A DNA stretch of 64,000 bases from NCBI GenBank assembly GCA_928212115.1, contig CAKMRJ010001112.1, forward strand, positions 400,396,431 through 400,460,430, read 5' to 3'. This document shows, piece after piece, positions 1-9,690 of the stretch. Position 1 is the first letter of the stretch. The number at the start of each line of letters is the position of its first letter. The notes under the pieces are model-generated. The model was not told where the DNA came from and did no database searches. It worked only from the letters and a program-made list of their open reading frames with translations. Position numbers and translations under genes: made by a program. This DNA comes from Lactuca virosa (Eukaryota; Streptophyta; Magnoliopsida; Asterales; Asteraceae).

Positions 1-935
1 GTACGTTCCTGCACTCGCCGAGTCCCATGGTTTCCAGATCCAAGGCTATGTCTATTTCACTGAGTCCTTTCCCTGGACTCATCCAAATCCCTTTTGAACT
101 AAAATGGGCTCCTCTGAGTCATAGCAGTTTTGGGAACCAACTCACGACTCGCCGAGTCCCAAGAACGACTCGCCGAGTCCATGCATGTCCAAGTCTAATA
201 ATTCGATTTCTGATGTGCAAAACTCTTCCAGAAGGCAGATCTAGGCTCCTAAGATCGGTATAGCACTTAAAGCCACAAACTTTACGTTCATGCATGAGAC
301 TTTTATGCTCAAAGGACCTAAAATGGGGGTTTATTTCATTCTTGGGGTTCCCATGGCCATAAAGATGGCACCTTTATGCCATGAGGACCCTCCAAGGTTC
401 TAGATCTGAGTGTAAATCGACTTGGGACATCCAAGTCCAAAGGATCAAGCTTCTTGGACCCAAAACTTCATAAAAATGGCAACAAAAGATCTAAGAAACT
501 ACAAGTCAAGTTTGAAGCTTGATTACCGGAAAGTGAAGAGAAACTGATGTTGTTCCTGGATCTACTCTTTCTCCCTTGAATCTTCTACCTTCCAACTCTT
601 TCCCTAGCTTCAAAATACACAAACAACTCTCAAAACCACGAAAGAAGCTCAAAACCACTTATGGAGGATTAGGGTTTCGGGATAAATGTTTTTGAGGTGA
701 TGGAGGCTGGACAAGAGGCCCATAATGTTGCTTAAATAGGGTGCAAACCCTAAATATTAGGGTTTCCCCCAGACTGACCTACTCGTCGAGTCAAGGCGTG
801 GACTCGCCGAGTAGGTCACTTAAACCCGCGTCCAAACCTGGCATCTACTCGACGAGTTAGGGATACAACTCGTCGAGTAGATCTTATAAAATGACATTTA
901 ATGAATTAAATACGTACCAGAAACGGGGTGTTACA
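1..935 (-). mobile_element. Ty3/gypsy LTR, distal part (cut by window start)
   Basis: The stretch ends with GGGGTGTTACA at 935, the outer end of a TG...CA LTR whose sense strand is minus (TGTAACACCCC in that direction). It shares its layout with the Gypsy-D LTR: several ACTCGNCGAGT palindromes (13, 147, 168, 781, 802, 847, 868), the phrase 'tttacgttcatgcat' near 285, and a TATTTAAG-like TATA box on the minus strand near 733. No coding potential is credible; the small ORF at 27-263 is a chance frame over the palindromes. The element body would lie outside the window, or this may be a solo LTR. Confidence 0.7.
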
Positions 936-1905
936 TGAAGTGTGATAGTTACCAAAAATAACAGTCTCGTTACAATCATTTATAACTAGTATCATATTGT
1001 GCTTTAAATTTTTTCAATATTAACCAACATAAGAGTCATATAATTTTTACAATGGAAGTGTGAGATGGAAAAACAAACAGTGTTTTAGAAATAATTTCCT
1101 TAAATGCCTTAAAAAGAACCTAGATTGGATAACCCTTATACTTCCTTGAAGTACCGAACCCTATAGTCTCTGCGCCTTTTGAGGTTAGGAGGGAACTCTG
1201 GTTATACCCACAATTTGTTATCATTTTTGAAGTATTGAAGATATGGTGGGCCTCGAAGTAAAATCCGCACCCAGTCAATATATATGTTAGAAATGGTACA
1301 TCAAGAAACTTGAAGAAATTTGCAATTCAAAGCCAAATCCATGTCAGGTTCAAGTCAAAATCGAGAAGCAAGCAAGTTAAATCTGAAGAGTTGATCAAGA
1401 CGAAGAAGATGTGTGGTATAATGAGATTGATCCCTCGATAGTGGGATCATAAGGGTAAGCTTGGATTTTCTGTCCATAATGGAGCTTACCGCGTTTACTA
1501 GACGAGTTCAGAAAAAATGAGGGGCTGGTCAAGCTAAGTTTTTATAAACGAATTTTCGTGAAATTATTTTTAAAGATACATTGTTTTCACAAATTTAATT
1601 CAGTGTAAAAATTATTTGCTTAAGCTTGGTTTAACTCATTAGATATAATTATGAATCATTAATATAAAGTATTGAGACTGTTGTCTAGGTAGTGATTTCA
1701 TTGGAGCTTTCTCGTTGTGAAATCTGATCGTGTGACAAAAAAAAAGAGTGAAGTGTTTTGATAAAGTTTAAATTTTTAGTTTCCTTAATCTTATTTTAGT
1801 TTTTATTCTAAGTTTCTTTTTAGATTATCTACATCTTTCCATTTGTTTATAATGCTGTATCTTTTTCTTACTTGAGGGCAAATAAGGTTTAAGCTTGGGG
1901 AGATT
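936..1905. other. AT-rich stretch, no gene seen; right part probably Athila 3' region
   Basis: I see no open frame with family resemblance here. The last part (about 1740-1905) reads 'cttgagggcaaataagg' followed by 'tttaagcttggggag', which resembles the post-pol region and polypurine tract of Athila/Tat-type gypsy elements just upstream of their 3' LTR. The first 800 bases show nothing I can assign. Confidence 0.4.
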
Positions 1906-3480
1906 TGTTAGATGCCATTTTATGCATCTTATAGGTTAGTTTTCATTAGCATTTAGGATCATATTTTGTACATTTTCATGTCATTTATTTAAATAATGTT
2001 CAGCTCATGTCTTTCGATAGAATTCTCGTACTGCTCATGTTTTTATGTCAATTTCAGATAGTTCGAGTGGAGCAGTGCTTTGGGGACAATTGGATGCGCG
2101 TTTGGAGCTTGGAACTTATGGAGTATGTTGAGGAATGATTTCAAGATGCTTTGGTCAAGAAACATTCGATTGAATTGATCACACGAAGAGAGAATTTGTA
2201 ATCTAAAGTTAAAGGATGTTGCTGGCAGCTTTGACCCCCTGTCAGTATTTTGACCATATCTCGAGAACCGTAACTCCGATTGAGGCGATTCAAAATGATC
2301 TGAAAAGTAGACGAAATTTCGGACGTCTTAGGCACAACATGCGATTGCAGGTTGCCTTTATGCGATCGCCTGGCGCCTTTATGCGATCGCAGGTTAGGCC
2401 GCAGCTTGGATTCGAGGTTTTTTAGTGCCAAAAATTCATCCGGAAGTGAAAAATGAAAATCTGCGATCGCAGGTTGTGTACATGCGATCGCAGGTTGGCC
2501 AAAAAGTGCGAAAATAGCATCCTACTTCATTAAAAAGGCCCGTGACACGTTTTCTTCAAAACCTGCGATCGCAGGTTGTCTATATGCGATCGCATGCACG
2601 TCGTTTTTGCTGCTGGACGTATAAATAGACCCTGATAGCATTCCAGTAACCTAATTTGGCGATTCTAGAGCTTCCAGACGACGAAAAGACGATTTTGGAG
2701 GTGTATCTTCTCCGATTTCAATGATTTCTGAAGATCTGAAGACTGTGGATCATCTCCTTCAAGTAGATTAGTAAGATTAGTTGTTTAATGTCTCATTTCA
2801 TTTGTTTTTATCAGATTTTAGTCATGTCTGGCTAAAACCTTAGTTTTCAGTTTTGCAAAGACAAGTACTTTTCATGTAATTGATCATTAGATCAGGTTTT
2901 TGATTTGTGTTTCTATCTAGATTCTTCAGTTTTGTTCTTAATGAATGTTTGATTTTAATTCTTGTTAGTATGATCACCTAGCTAGGGTTTTATCATTCCA
3001 GTTAATCAGTTAATAGAATCTGTAATTGTTCTTCTCAATTAGTAAAAGTAACAAGTATCAGATTGGTTCCGTTTTGGGATTTAACTCTGATATAAACTGT
3101 AAAAATCATATCTTTACGCTTCCGAGCTTGTGAGAAGTATTGGGTATTGCTGGGAATTTTACAAATAACTTAATGCAACTTTTCTGATCTTAATTAAGAG
3201 CTTGTTTGATTAGACAGTAAAAAGTTAGGGTTAATTGAAGAGCTTGTTTTGATTAACTAGTTTAGGTAAAAGAGAAATTACTAGAGCTTGTTAGTTTTTC
3301 TCAGTACCATCTTAGATAGAACGCATCTCAAATAATTAGATCTGGATCAGTTGCATGATTAGGAAAGTCACAGCAGAACTGAAATTATTTTTATTATCCA
3401 TTTTCGTTTCATTTAATATCACTGCATTTTTAGTTTTTAGTTTAATCAACCCCCCCCCTTTTTATAATTTATGTTTTGAC
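1906..3480 (+). mobile_element. Athila-like gypsy LTR, plus orientation
   Basis: A purine-rich tract (aagcttggggagatt, 1891-1905) immediately precedes TGTTAGATGCC at 1906, the arrangement expected of a polypurine tract and 3' LTR. The LTR contains a cluster of GCGATCGC palindromes (about 2338-2595) in sentence-like repeats such as 'tgcgatcgcaggtt', and a TATA-like 'gtataaatagac' near 2619-2630. Related GCGATCGC and GTGATCGC motifs recur in Athila-M at 62475-62770. The right end is uncertain: a C-tract and T-tract occur at about 3450-3465 and sequence of another family begins near 3484. The small minus and plus ORFs at 2141-2431 are products of the repeats. Confidence 0.55.
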
Positions 3481-3483
3481 TAG

Positions 3484-3720
3484 ATGTGCCCGATAAGAGA
3501 TCCAATGAGATGTAGACCATTAGTATAAAGAGATGTTGTAAGTATTCATTTATGCTTATGTTTCTTGTATCGACGATGACATCCCGAGTTTTTAATAAAT
3601 CAATAAAAAACATTCCTTTGGGAATATTTTATGGGACAAATTTCGCATTTGTCAATTAAACTTTGATTTTAATATAAGCATGAATTGGTCTTTTCTGGTC
3701 GTGAAAATGGGGATGTCACA
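3484..3720 (+). mobile_element. Gypsy LTR fragment (U5 end), plus-sense
   Basis: The reverse complement of this segment aligns by eye with the first 280 bases of solo LTR Gypsy-G at 49462: both start TGT(G/A)ACATCCCCATTTT, then share 'ccagaaaagacc', 'gggatgtca' and 'gaaacataagcataaa'. It is therefore the terminal U5 part of a G-family LTR in the opposite orientation, ending in GGATGTCACA at 3720. Its left part is missing and replaced by Athila-like DNA. Confidence 0.6.
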
Positions 3721-4714
3721 GAAAGGGTATGAAAGGTTGTGTGAAAAATGGCTTGGAAGGAGCATCTATTTATAAGACACGGAGCGCACGCCGCGCACTC
3801 TTTCCTTGTTGACTCCTCCAGCCTCCTGCCACATGTCGCATGCTTGGTTGCCCGCGTCCTAGCCTTCTAGAAACCACCACATTTCACCATTTCATGGTGC
3901 CACGTGTCTTCATATCCATGAGCCATATCGCCTTGTCTTGGAAGAAAGATGGACACCCAACACTGCCACGTGTCGCCCCTAGAGAGTGCCACGTCATCGT
4001 GAACTCGGCGCACTTCGCGCGTACGTACGAGTTTCCAAATTTTCAAAATGTCGTAACTTATTCATCCGAGCTCCCTTTTTGACGTTCTTTATATCCCCGG
4101 AAAGCTATCGACGAGATCTACAACTTTCATTTAGACAACGTCGATTAATTTTGACTTTGTTTTTAAAGTTATATTTTTAACAGGCTTAGACTGTTAAAGT
4201 CCGTTAAAAATTCATAATTTTCTCATATGATATATGTTCTCGACTATCTTTATATCGACGGAAGCATATGGACAAGATCTTCAACTCTTGTTTAGATTGT
4301 TTTTCCTAACAGTCAACCAATATCTACTACGGTTTCTAAGTCGTATACTGTTGCGCTGAAACTTCAAAAAATCATAACTTCCTCTAATGAAGTCAGATTT
4401 GGACGTTCTCTACATGCACGCTCTAGGTTTAATGACTACTGTGACTTTCGTTTAGATAATTTATGCTAAAAAGCAATCTATTAAAAATTCACTTTTTACA
4501 ATAGGCAGAGTCGTGCTAGTTTAATCGCGAAACTTCGAAGAAGCATAACTTCTTCATACGAAGCCGGATTTCAGCATTCTTTATATGTATGGAACCTTTG
4601 TCACATATATTATAACTTTGGCTAAGGTTATTTATCCTAAATAACCTTATATCAAAAAGTCATTTTTATAGCTTATTCTATTTAATTGACTACACCGGAT
4701 TTGCGGGTGTCGCA
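3721..4714 (-). mobile_element. Gypsy LTR fragment (U3-R part), minus-sense
   Basis: Direct relative of the right half of Gypsy-G (51120-52061) and of the Gypsy-F LTR (11100-12164). Shared landmarks are the minus-strand TATA box TATAAATAG (3766-3775), the repeated phrase 'ttcataacttcttcatacgaagtc' in degenerate form (about 4040, 4210, 4370, 4545), 'gacgttctttatat' and 'caactttcatttaga'. The fragment ends GGGTGTCGCA at 4714, the outer LTR end (sense TGCGACACCC). It abuts an oppositely oriented fragment at 3720. Confidence 0.6.
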
Positions 4715-4875
4715 GATTAAACATGTTAATATAGAACTTAAACAAGTAATTACTGAAAAATATCATATTCCATATATATCAAAATCCTTACATTAGTTGA
4801 TGTCCTACATAGTTCTAATATGAAATACTAAAATAAAGATCAAATCTAATCACTAGAATAGTGATGTCCGATCCC

Positions 4876-5824
4876 TCAAGCATGACCTTCAAACTTGGCT
4901 TGAGGAAGGGGCATCGTGAATGGGTCTTCCAAATTTTGATATGCGTGTACTTTGTGAATATTGATTTCACCATGTCCTACTTCATCACGAATGTAGTTGA
5001 AGCTTCGGTTAATATTTTTGGTCTTCTTATGTAAACTAGGTTCTTTGGCCAAGGCAATAGCACCCTCATTGTCACAAAAAAATTCTAGGGGATCCTGAAT
5101 GGAAGGAGCAACCCGTAGATCTCCAATGAATTAATTCATCTAAGCAGATTATTGTGCATCTTCTGAAGCAGCTATGTATTCTGACTCTATACATGATTAC
5201 GCTACAACACTCTGCTTGGAGCTTTTCGTAGACACTGCACCCCCTGATGATAAAAATAATAATAATAATAATAATAAAACATATCCTGATTGTGAAAGAA
5301 GCATCAGTGTAGCACCTTACACTTAGGTCTTCATTTACACCTCCATAGACGAGGAACATATCCTTAGTTCTTCGCAAGTATTTAAGGATGTTCTTCACAA
5401 CCATCCAATGACTTTCTCTTCGATTTGGTTGATAATTTCTTTTCGTTCTCATAGCACAGGCAAAATCAGGTCTAGTACAATTCATAGCATACATGATAGA
5501 ATTAACTGCCAAAGCATATGGAATATCCTTCATCTTCTCTAGCTCAACCTTTGTGATAGGACATTGATATGAACTTATTATTGTGTTATGTGTCATTAGT
5601 ACATATCCTCTCTTGGAGTTATCCATCTTGAATCACTTCAACACTTTGTCAATATATTTACATTGGCTTAAACCTATTAATTGTTTTGATCTATCTTTGT
5701 AGATTTTAATGCCAAGAATGTATGATGCCTCACCTAGATCCTGTTGGATCAAGGTGTCTAAGCTCTTACCCAAATTGGTATAATTTGCAGAATAAATGTA
5801 AAGTCCTTTTTCGGTTGCCCTCAT
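4876..5824 (-). pseudogene. Ty1/copia RT C-terminus and RNase H fragment
   Basis: Two minus-strand frames (5824-5633 and 5626-5072) read as the end of a copia reverse transcriptase (motifs LGEASYILGIKIY, GLSQCKYIDKVLK, SIMYAMNCTRPD, NILKYLRRTKD) and then RNase H (CYTDASF). A third frame carries on to about 4876 with FFCDNEGAIALAKEP, the second catalytic Asp of copia RNase H, and VHAYQNLEDPFTMPL. The RT N-terminus with the YVDD catalytic motif is missing, so the copy starts truncated near 5820. An (AAT)n microsatellite interrupts RNase H at 5253-5277. Stops and frame changes make it non-functional. It lies on the opposite strand from the copia remains that follow. Confidence 0.8.
5253..5277. 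repeat. (AAT)n microsatellite inside copia RNase H
   Basis: About eight AAT units (ataaaaataataat...) sit where copia RNase H normally encodes the conserved strand after CYTDASF. The run translates on the minus strand as a string of Ile residues and splits the domain. Confidence 0.85.
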
Positions 5825-5829
5825 AACCA

Positions 5830-6527
5830 GGAAATAGCTTGGATTGATAATAGGAGAGATATAAATAATTTATTAATATATTATATGATTAATATATTAA
5901 TCAAAAATAGTAATAATTAATTAAGAATTAATCATAATTAATTTGGAATTAGTTATGGTTTAATTAGAATTAATTAGAGGTACAAGGATTGGAATGTAAT
6001 TTTTCAAAGTTGAGAAAAAGAGACAATCCATAACCTTCCTGAGAGTGGACGGTTATGGAGCCCTTCTTTAGGGTTTCTGGAAGCCTCCAACTCAGATAAG
6101 GAAACAGATGTTGAATTGGGATAAAATACTATTATTTTATTATTCAAATTTAGGGATTCTACATTATTTTGCAATTATAAATAGGGGTGTCTCCTAGCCA
6201 AATTCGTTCATAACCTTTCATACCTCAAGAAATCAGATTTCTCATATCCCCTCACCCCTATATTCGACCCTAGGGTGTCCTAGGGTTTTGGGTGTGACGC
6301 ATTAGAGGCTACCACATGATTGGAGCTTATTTTCCAAGGAGATCTTCAAAGAGTTTGTTAGCTTAATTCAAATTAAGCAAAGGCATGTCTTCTACTCATG
6401 ATTTTTTATAATCATAGGGTTCTTATTTTGTTTCATCAAAGTATGTTTCTATTAAAAGTGAAAATCCATAAATCTTGTTTTGGTTGCATGTACTCTTAAT
6501 TGTTAAGTGAAAATCCCACTGGTACCT
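5830..6527 (+). mobile_element. Copia-P LTR, plus orientation (boundaries approximate)
   Basis: The stretch is AT-rich at first (ttaattaagaattaatc repeats like those of the other copia LTRs), then has a good plus-strand TATA box, ATTATAAATAGGGG at 6174-6186, followed by transcript-leader-like sequence, and precedes a copia leader and gag on the same strand. That order fits a 5' LTR. I cannot place its TG start or CA end with certainty, and the expected TGGTATCAGAGC primer site is not recognisable near 6515. Confidence 0.5.
6174..6186 (+). promoter_or_regulatory. TATA box of Copia-P LTR
   Basis: TTATAAATAGGGG matches the plant TATA consensus and lies within the LTR upstream of the leader and gag on the same strand. 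Confidence 0.55.
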
Positions 6528-7434
6528 ATAACTTAAAAACCCCAATAGTATTCTCAGAGTCATTTTTTTTCAATTATTAATGCATATGATGAAATTGGAA
6601 AACGATAAAAAATAAACATGTTAATCTCAGGGCACGTCGTGCCTTCGGCTTGGCGCGACGTGCTTCTGATTAATTCGGGATTATGAGATTTGCTTGCCTA
6701 ATTTGAATTGTAGGTTACTTATTAGTCATTATCTGTTATTTTATCTTATTAAAATCCGAACTATTAATGCTATATAATTATAAACCTTAAATTCAAATTT
6801 TGAGGAAGTAAATATAAAAGGAAACAAAATATTAAATTATAAGATAGTTAAACGGAATTGAATTATCCTTAATGGAATTTAATATATATTCAATTAATGG
6901 TATAACTAAAAGATAAATATTAAATTCAAAATTGGTTTAAAAGATTAATTAATTAAATGTTAATTCATATAATTAAATTTAAACCTTGTGTATTGAAAAA
7001 TACTTAAAATACACCCTATACATATGTATAAGAGTATAATACTATATGTATAACTAAAAGTTAGTCAGATCAATAGTAGGTCTCATTTACGAAGTCATAC
7101 TATAGGAGAGGAATAAGGAAACGACCTATAAAATGACCGTTGAATGGCTGACATTTTCACCCACCTCTTCTTTGTATGGTGGGGTCATTAAGCCGAATGG
7201 GTTTCATAGGACATTATTCACATTAAAAGTATAATGTATATAGTACTAGAACCTTTTATAAAATCTCACTCTAGTTACTTTAAGAAAAATGTGAAATTGT
7301 AGGCTAATCCATGAAAACGCACATTATTTCTTGGTAAGTCGTTAGTGAAGTGTGTGTGGCTAACAGTCACACTAATGTGGGACTACACAGATTAAATGAT
7401 GGAACATACTCAAATTTTATGGTTTTTGATGGAG
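6528..7434 (+). repeat. Copia-P leader, first copy of a 0.9 kb direct repeat
   Basis: This untranslated leader between LTR and gag is repeated almost collinearly at 8797-9690. Shared marks in order: 'aacttaaaa(a)cccc', 'tcaattattaatgcatatgatgaaattgg', a palindrome GGCACGTCGTGCC (6631-6643), 'gatttgcttgcctaatttga', 'gtaggtctcatttacgaagtcatac', 'cccacctcttctttg', and a hairpin with stem TTAGTG/CACTAA at 7342-7375. A second hairpin-like unit with GGTTAACC lies at 7426-7459. It is the leader type of Copia-E, L and K in opposite orientation. Confidence 0.8.
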
Positions 7435-7769
7435 TGTGTGTGGTTAACCGACATGTCAATGTGAGATCATAAACGACCTCGAGGATGTCGCGCGGGTTTG
7501 CATGGTTATTCACATCTTGTTTGTGATTCTCAGCATCCCGGTCCGAAATCGAAGAGCATAATCTGATATTAAACATGCCATTGGATATTTCAATGAATCT
7601 CGAAAAATATAGAAATTTCATATTAGTTTCAAATTGGTAAAATATTTTACCTACCTAAAATAAATTCGCAATTACATTACGGCATCCCTCTTCTTAATTG
7701 CGAATTGTATTTATGGATCCTAGCCTTGAATATTAATTTGGGTTAATATATTAAGGATTAAATCAACTA

Positions 7770-8790
7770 ACTAAAATGTATGGAAATGGTTATCTTCCTC
7801 CTCCTCCTCCAACCACTGATAACTTTACTCTCTTGCCAATCCTCTTAAATGACAAGCTTACTAGTCCAAACTAAATGGAGTAGATGCGTAATTTGAAGAT
7901 GATGTTGAGATATGAGAACAAAGAGTATATTCTCGACACTCCAATCCCAGAAATCGATAAAGAATCTGCTATTCCTAAGGAATTGGTAGAATACAACCAA
8001 CATGTTGACGATGCCACCAATGTCGTTTGCATTATGATTACAACCATGGCACCTGACCTTCAAAATTCCTATGAGGACTATTGGCCTTATAAACTGAACC
8101 AGGCTCTCTTGAAGATGTTCCATAAAAAAGAGAGACAAGAGTAATACGAAGTCGTCAAGGCCCTCACGGCATGAAAATTGAATGATGGGCAATAAGTGTA
8201 TGATTATGTGCAGAAAATGCAGAAACACAAGGAGAGATTGGAAAAGCTCATTGTGAACTTTGAAAAGGAGCTTTCCATTGACATGATGCTTAATTCATTG
8301 CCCAGTAGTTATGCTCAGTTGATTCTAACCTATTATTTAAACAATACTAAGACCATATTGATTAAGCTTCACAATCTATTTCAAACAGTTGAAGCATGAA
8401 TAATGAAGTCTCATTCCATCAGTGTTGCAACTGCCCTAGTCATAGCTATTAAACAAGGAAATTACAAGATTAGAAAGGCCTATTCCCAACCCAGGTGGAA
8501 AGGGAAAGCCCACATTGGGGAGTCCAGTGGGTCAAAGGGAAATGTCAACTTCGATGCTCCTTATGTCGGTGACCCAAAAGAAGTTGTGTACTTTCATTGT
8601 GGCCAAAAGGTTCATTGGAAGAGAAGTTTCCCCAAGTACCTACAATAAGTGAGAGAGGCTAAGGGCAAAGTGTCTGGCTCTTCATCTGGTATGTACTCTA
8701 TTGAAATTAATAACACTTATATTTCAAATTCTTGGGTCCTTGATACGGGATGTGATTTCCATATTTGTTCTGATATCCAATGGTGCATGT
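7770..8790 (+). pseudogene. Copia-P gag and start of protease, degenerate
   Basis: Successive plus frames give a copia Gag (UBN2 type): WMRNLKMMLRYENKEYILD, CIMITTMAPDLQ, VYDYVQKMQKHKERLEKL, SIDMMLNSLPSSYAQL, then a decayed zinc knuckle (7884-8648). The knuckle reads YFHCGQKVHWKRSF, so the first and last Cys are lost. After a stop it continues to SWVLDTGCDFHIC near 8735, the protease motif (Asp-Thr-Gly present). In-frame stops occur near 7876, 8142, 8172, 8192, 8398 and 8646. The element is cut at about 8790, right after the protease motif, where the second leader copy begins. Integrase, RT and RNase H are absent. Confidence 0.8.
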
Positions 8791-8796
8791 GATTTA

Positions 8797-9690
8797 TAAC
8801 TTAAAACCCCAAATAGTATCAGCATAGTCATTAATGTTCAATTATTAATGCATATGATGAAATTGGAAAACGATTAAAAGAAACATGTTAAACTCAGGGC
8901 GCGTCGTGCCTTCGGCTTGGCGCGGCGTGCTTCTGATTAATTCGGGATTACGAGATTTGCTTGCCTAATTTGAATATTAGTCATTATCTGTTATTTTATC
9001 TTATTAAAATCCGAACTATCATTCTAGATAATTATAAACCCTAAATTCAAATTTTGAGGAAGTAAATATAAAAGGAAACAAAATATTTAATTATAAGATA
9101 GCTAAATGGAATTGAATTATCCTTAATGGAATTTAATATATATTTAATTATTGGTATAACTAAAAGATAAATATTAAATTCAAAATTGGTTTAAAAGATT
9201 AATTAATTAAATGTTAATTCATATAATTAAATTTAAACCTTGTGTATTAAAAAATACTTAAAATACACCCTATAAATATGTATAAGAGTATAATACTCTA
9301 TGTATAACTAAAAGTCAGTTAGATCAATAGTAGGTCTCATTTACGAAGTCATACTCTAGGAGAGGAATAAGGAAACGACCTATAAAATGATCGCTGAATT
9401 GGTGAACTTTCCACCCACCTCTTCTTTGAATGGTGGGTCATTAAGCCGAACGGGTTTCATAGGACATTATTCACATTATAAGTATAAGGTATAAAGTACT
9501 AGAACCTTTTATAAAATCCCACTCTAGTAACTTTAAGAAAAATGTGAAATTGTAGGCTAAGCCATGAAAATGCACATTATTTCTTTGTAAGTCCTTAGTG
9601 AAGTGTGTGTCGCTAACAGTCACACTAATGTGGGACTACACAGATTAAATGATGGAACATACTCAAATTTTATGGTTCTGATGGGGTGTG
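8797..9690 (+). repeat. Copia-P leader, second copy of the 0.9 kb direct repeat
   Basis: Collinear with 6528-7434 with scattered substitutions and a few small deletions (for example the copy lacks 'ttgtaggttact'). Its palindrome region is changed to GGCGCGTCGTGCC (8899-8911). The hairpin stem TTAGTG/CACTAA is kept at 9595-9628. The copy ends abruptly at 9690 where the Gypsy-F LTR starts inside 'gatggggtgtg', so Gypsy-F inserted into this leader. Confidence 0.8.

Noticed and set aside
936..1740. Search for a host gene in the unassigned stretch
   Set aside because: No frame longer than a few dozen codons, no recognisable motif and no splice-site pattern that joins open segments.
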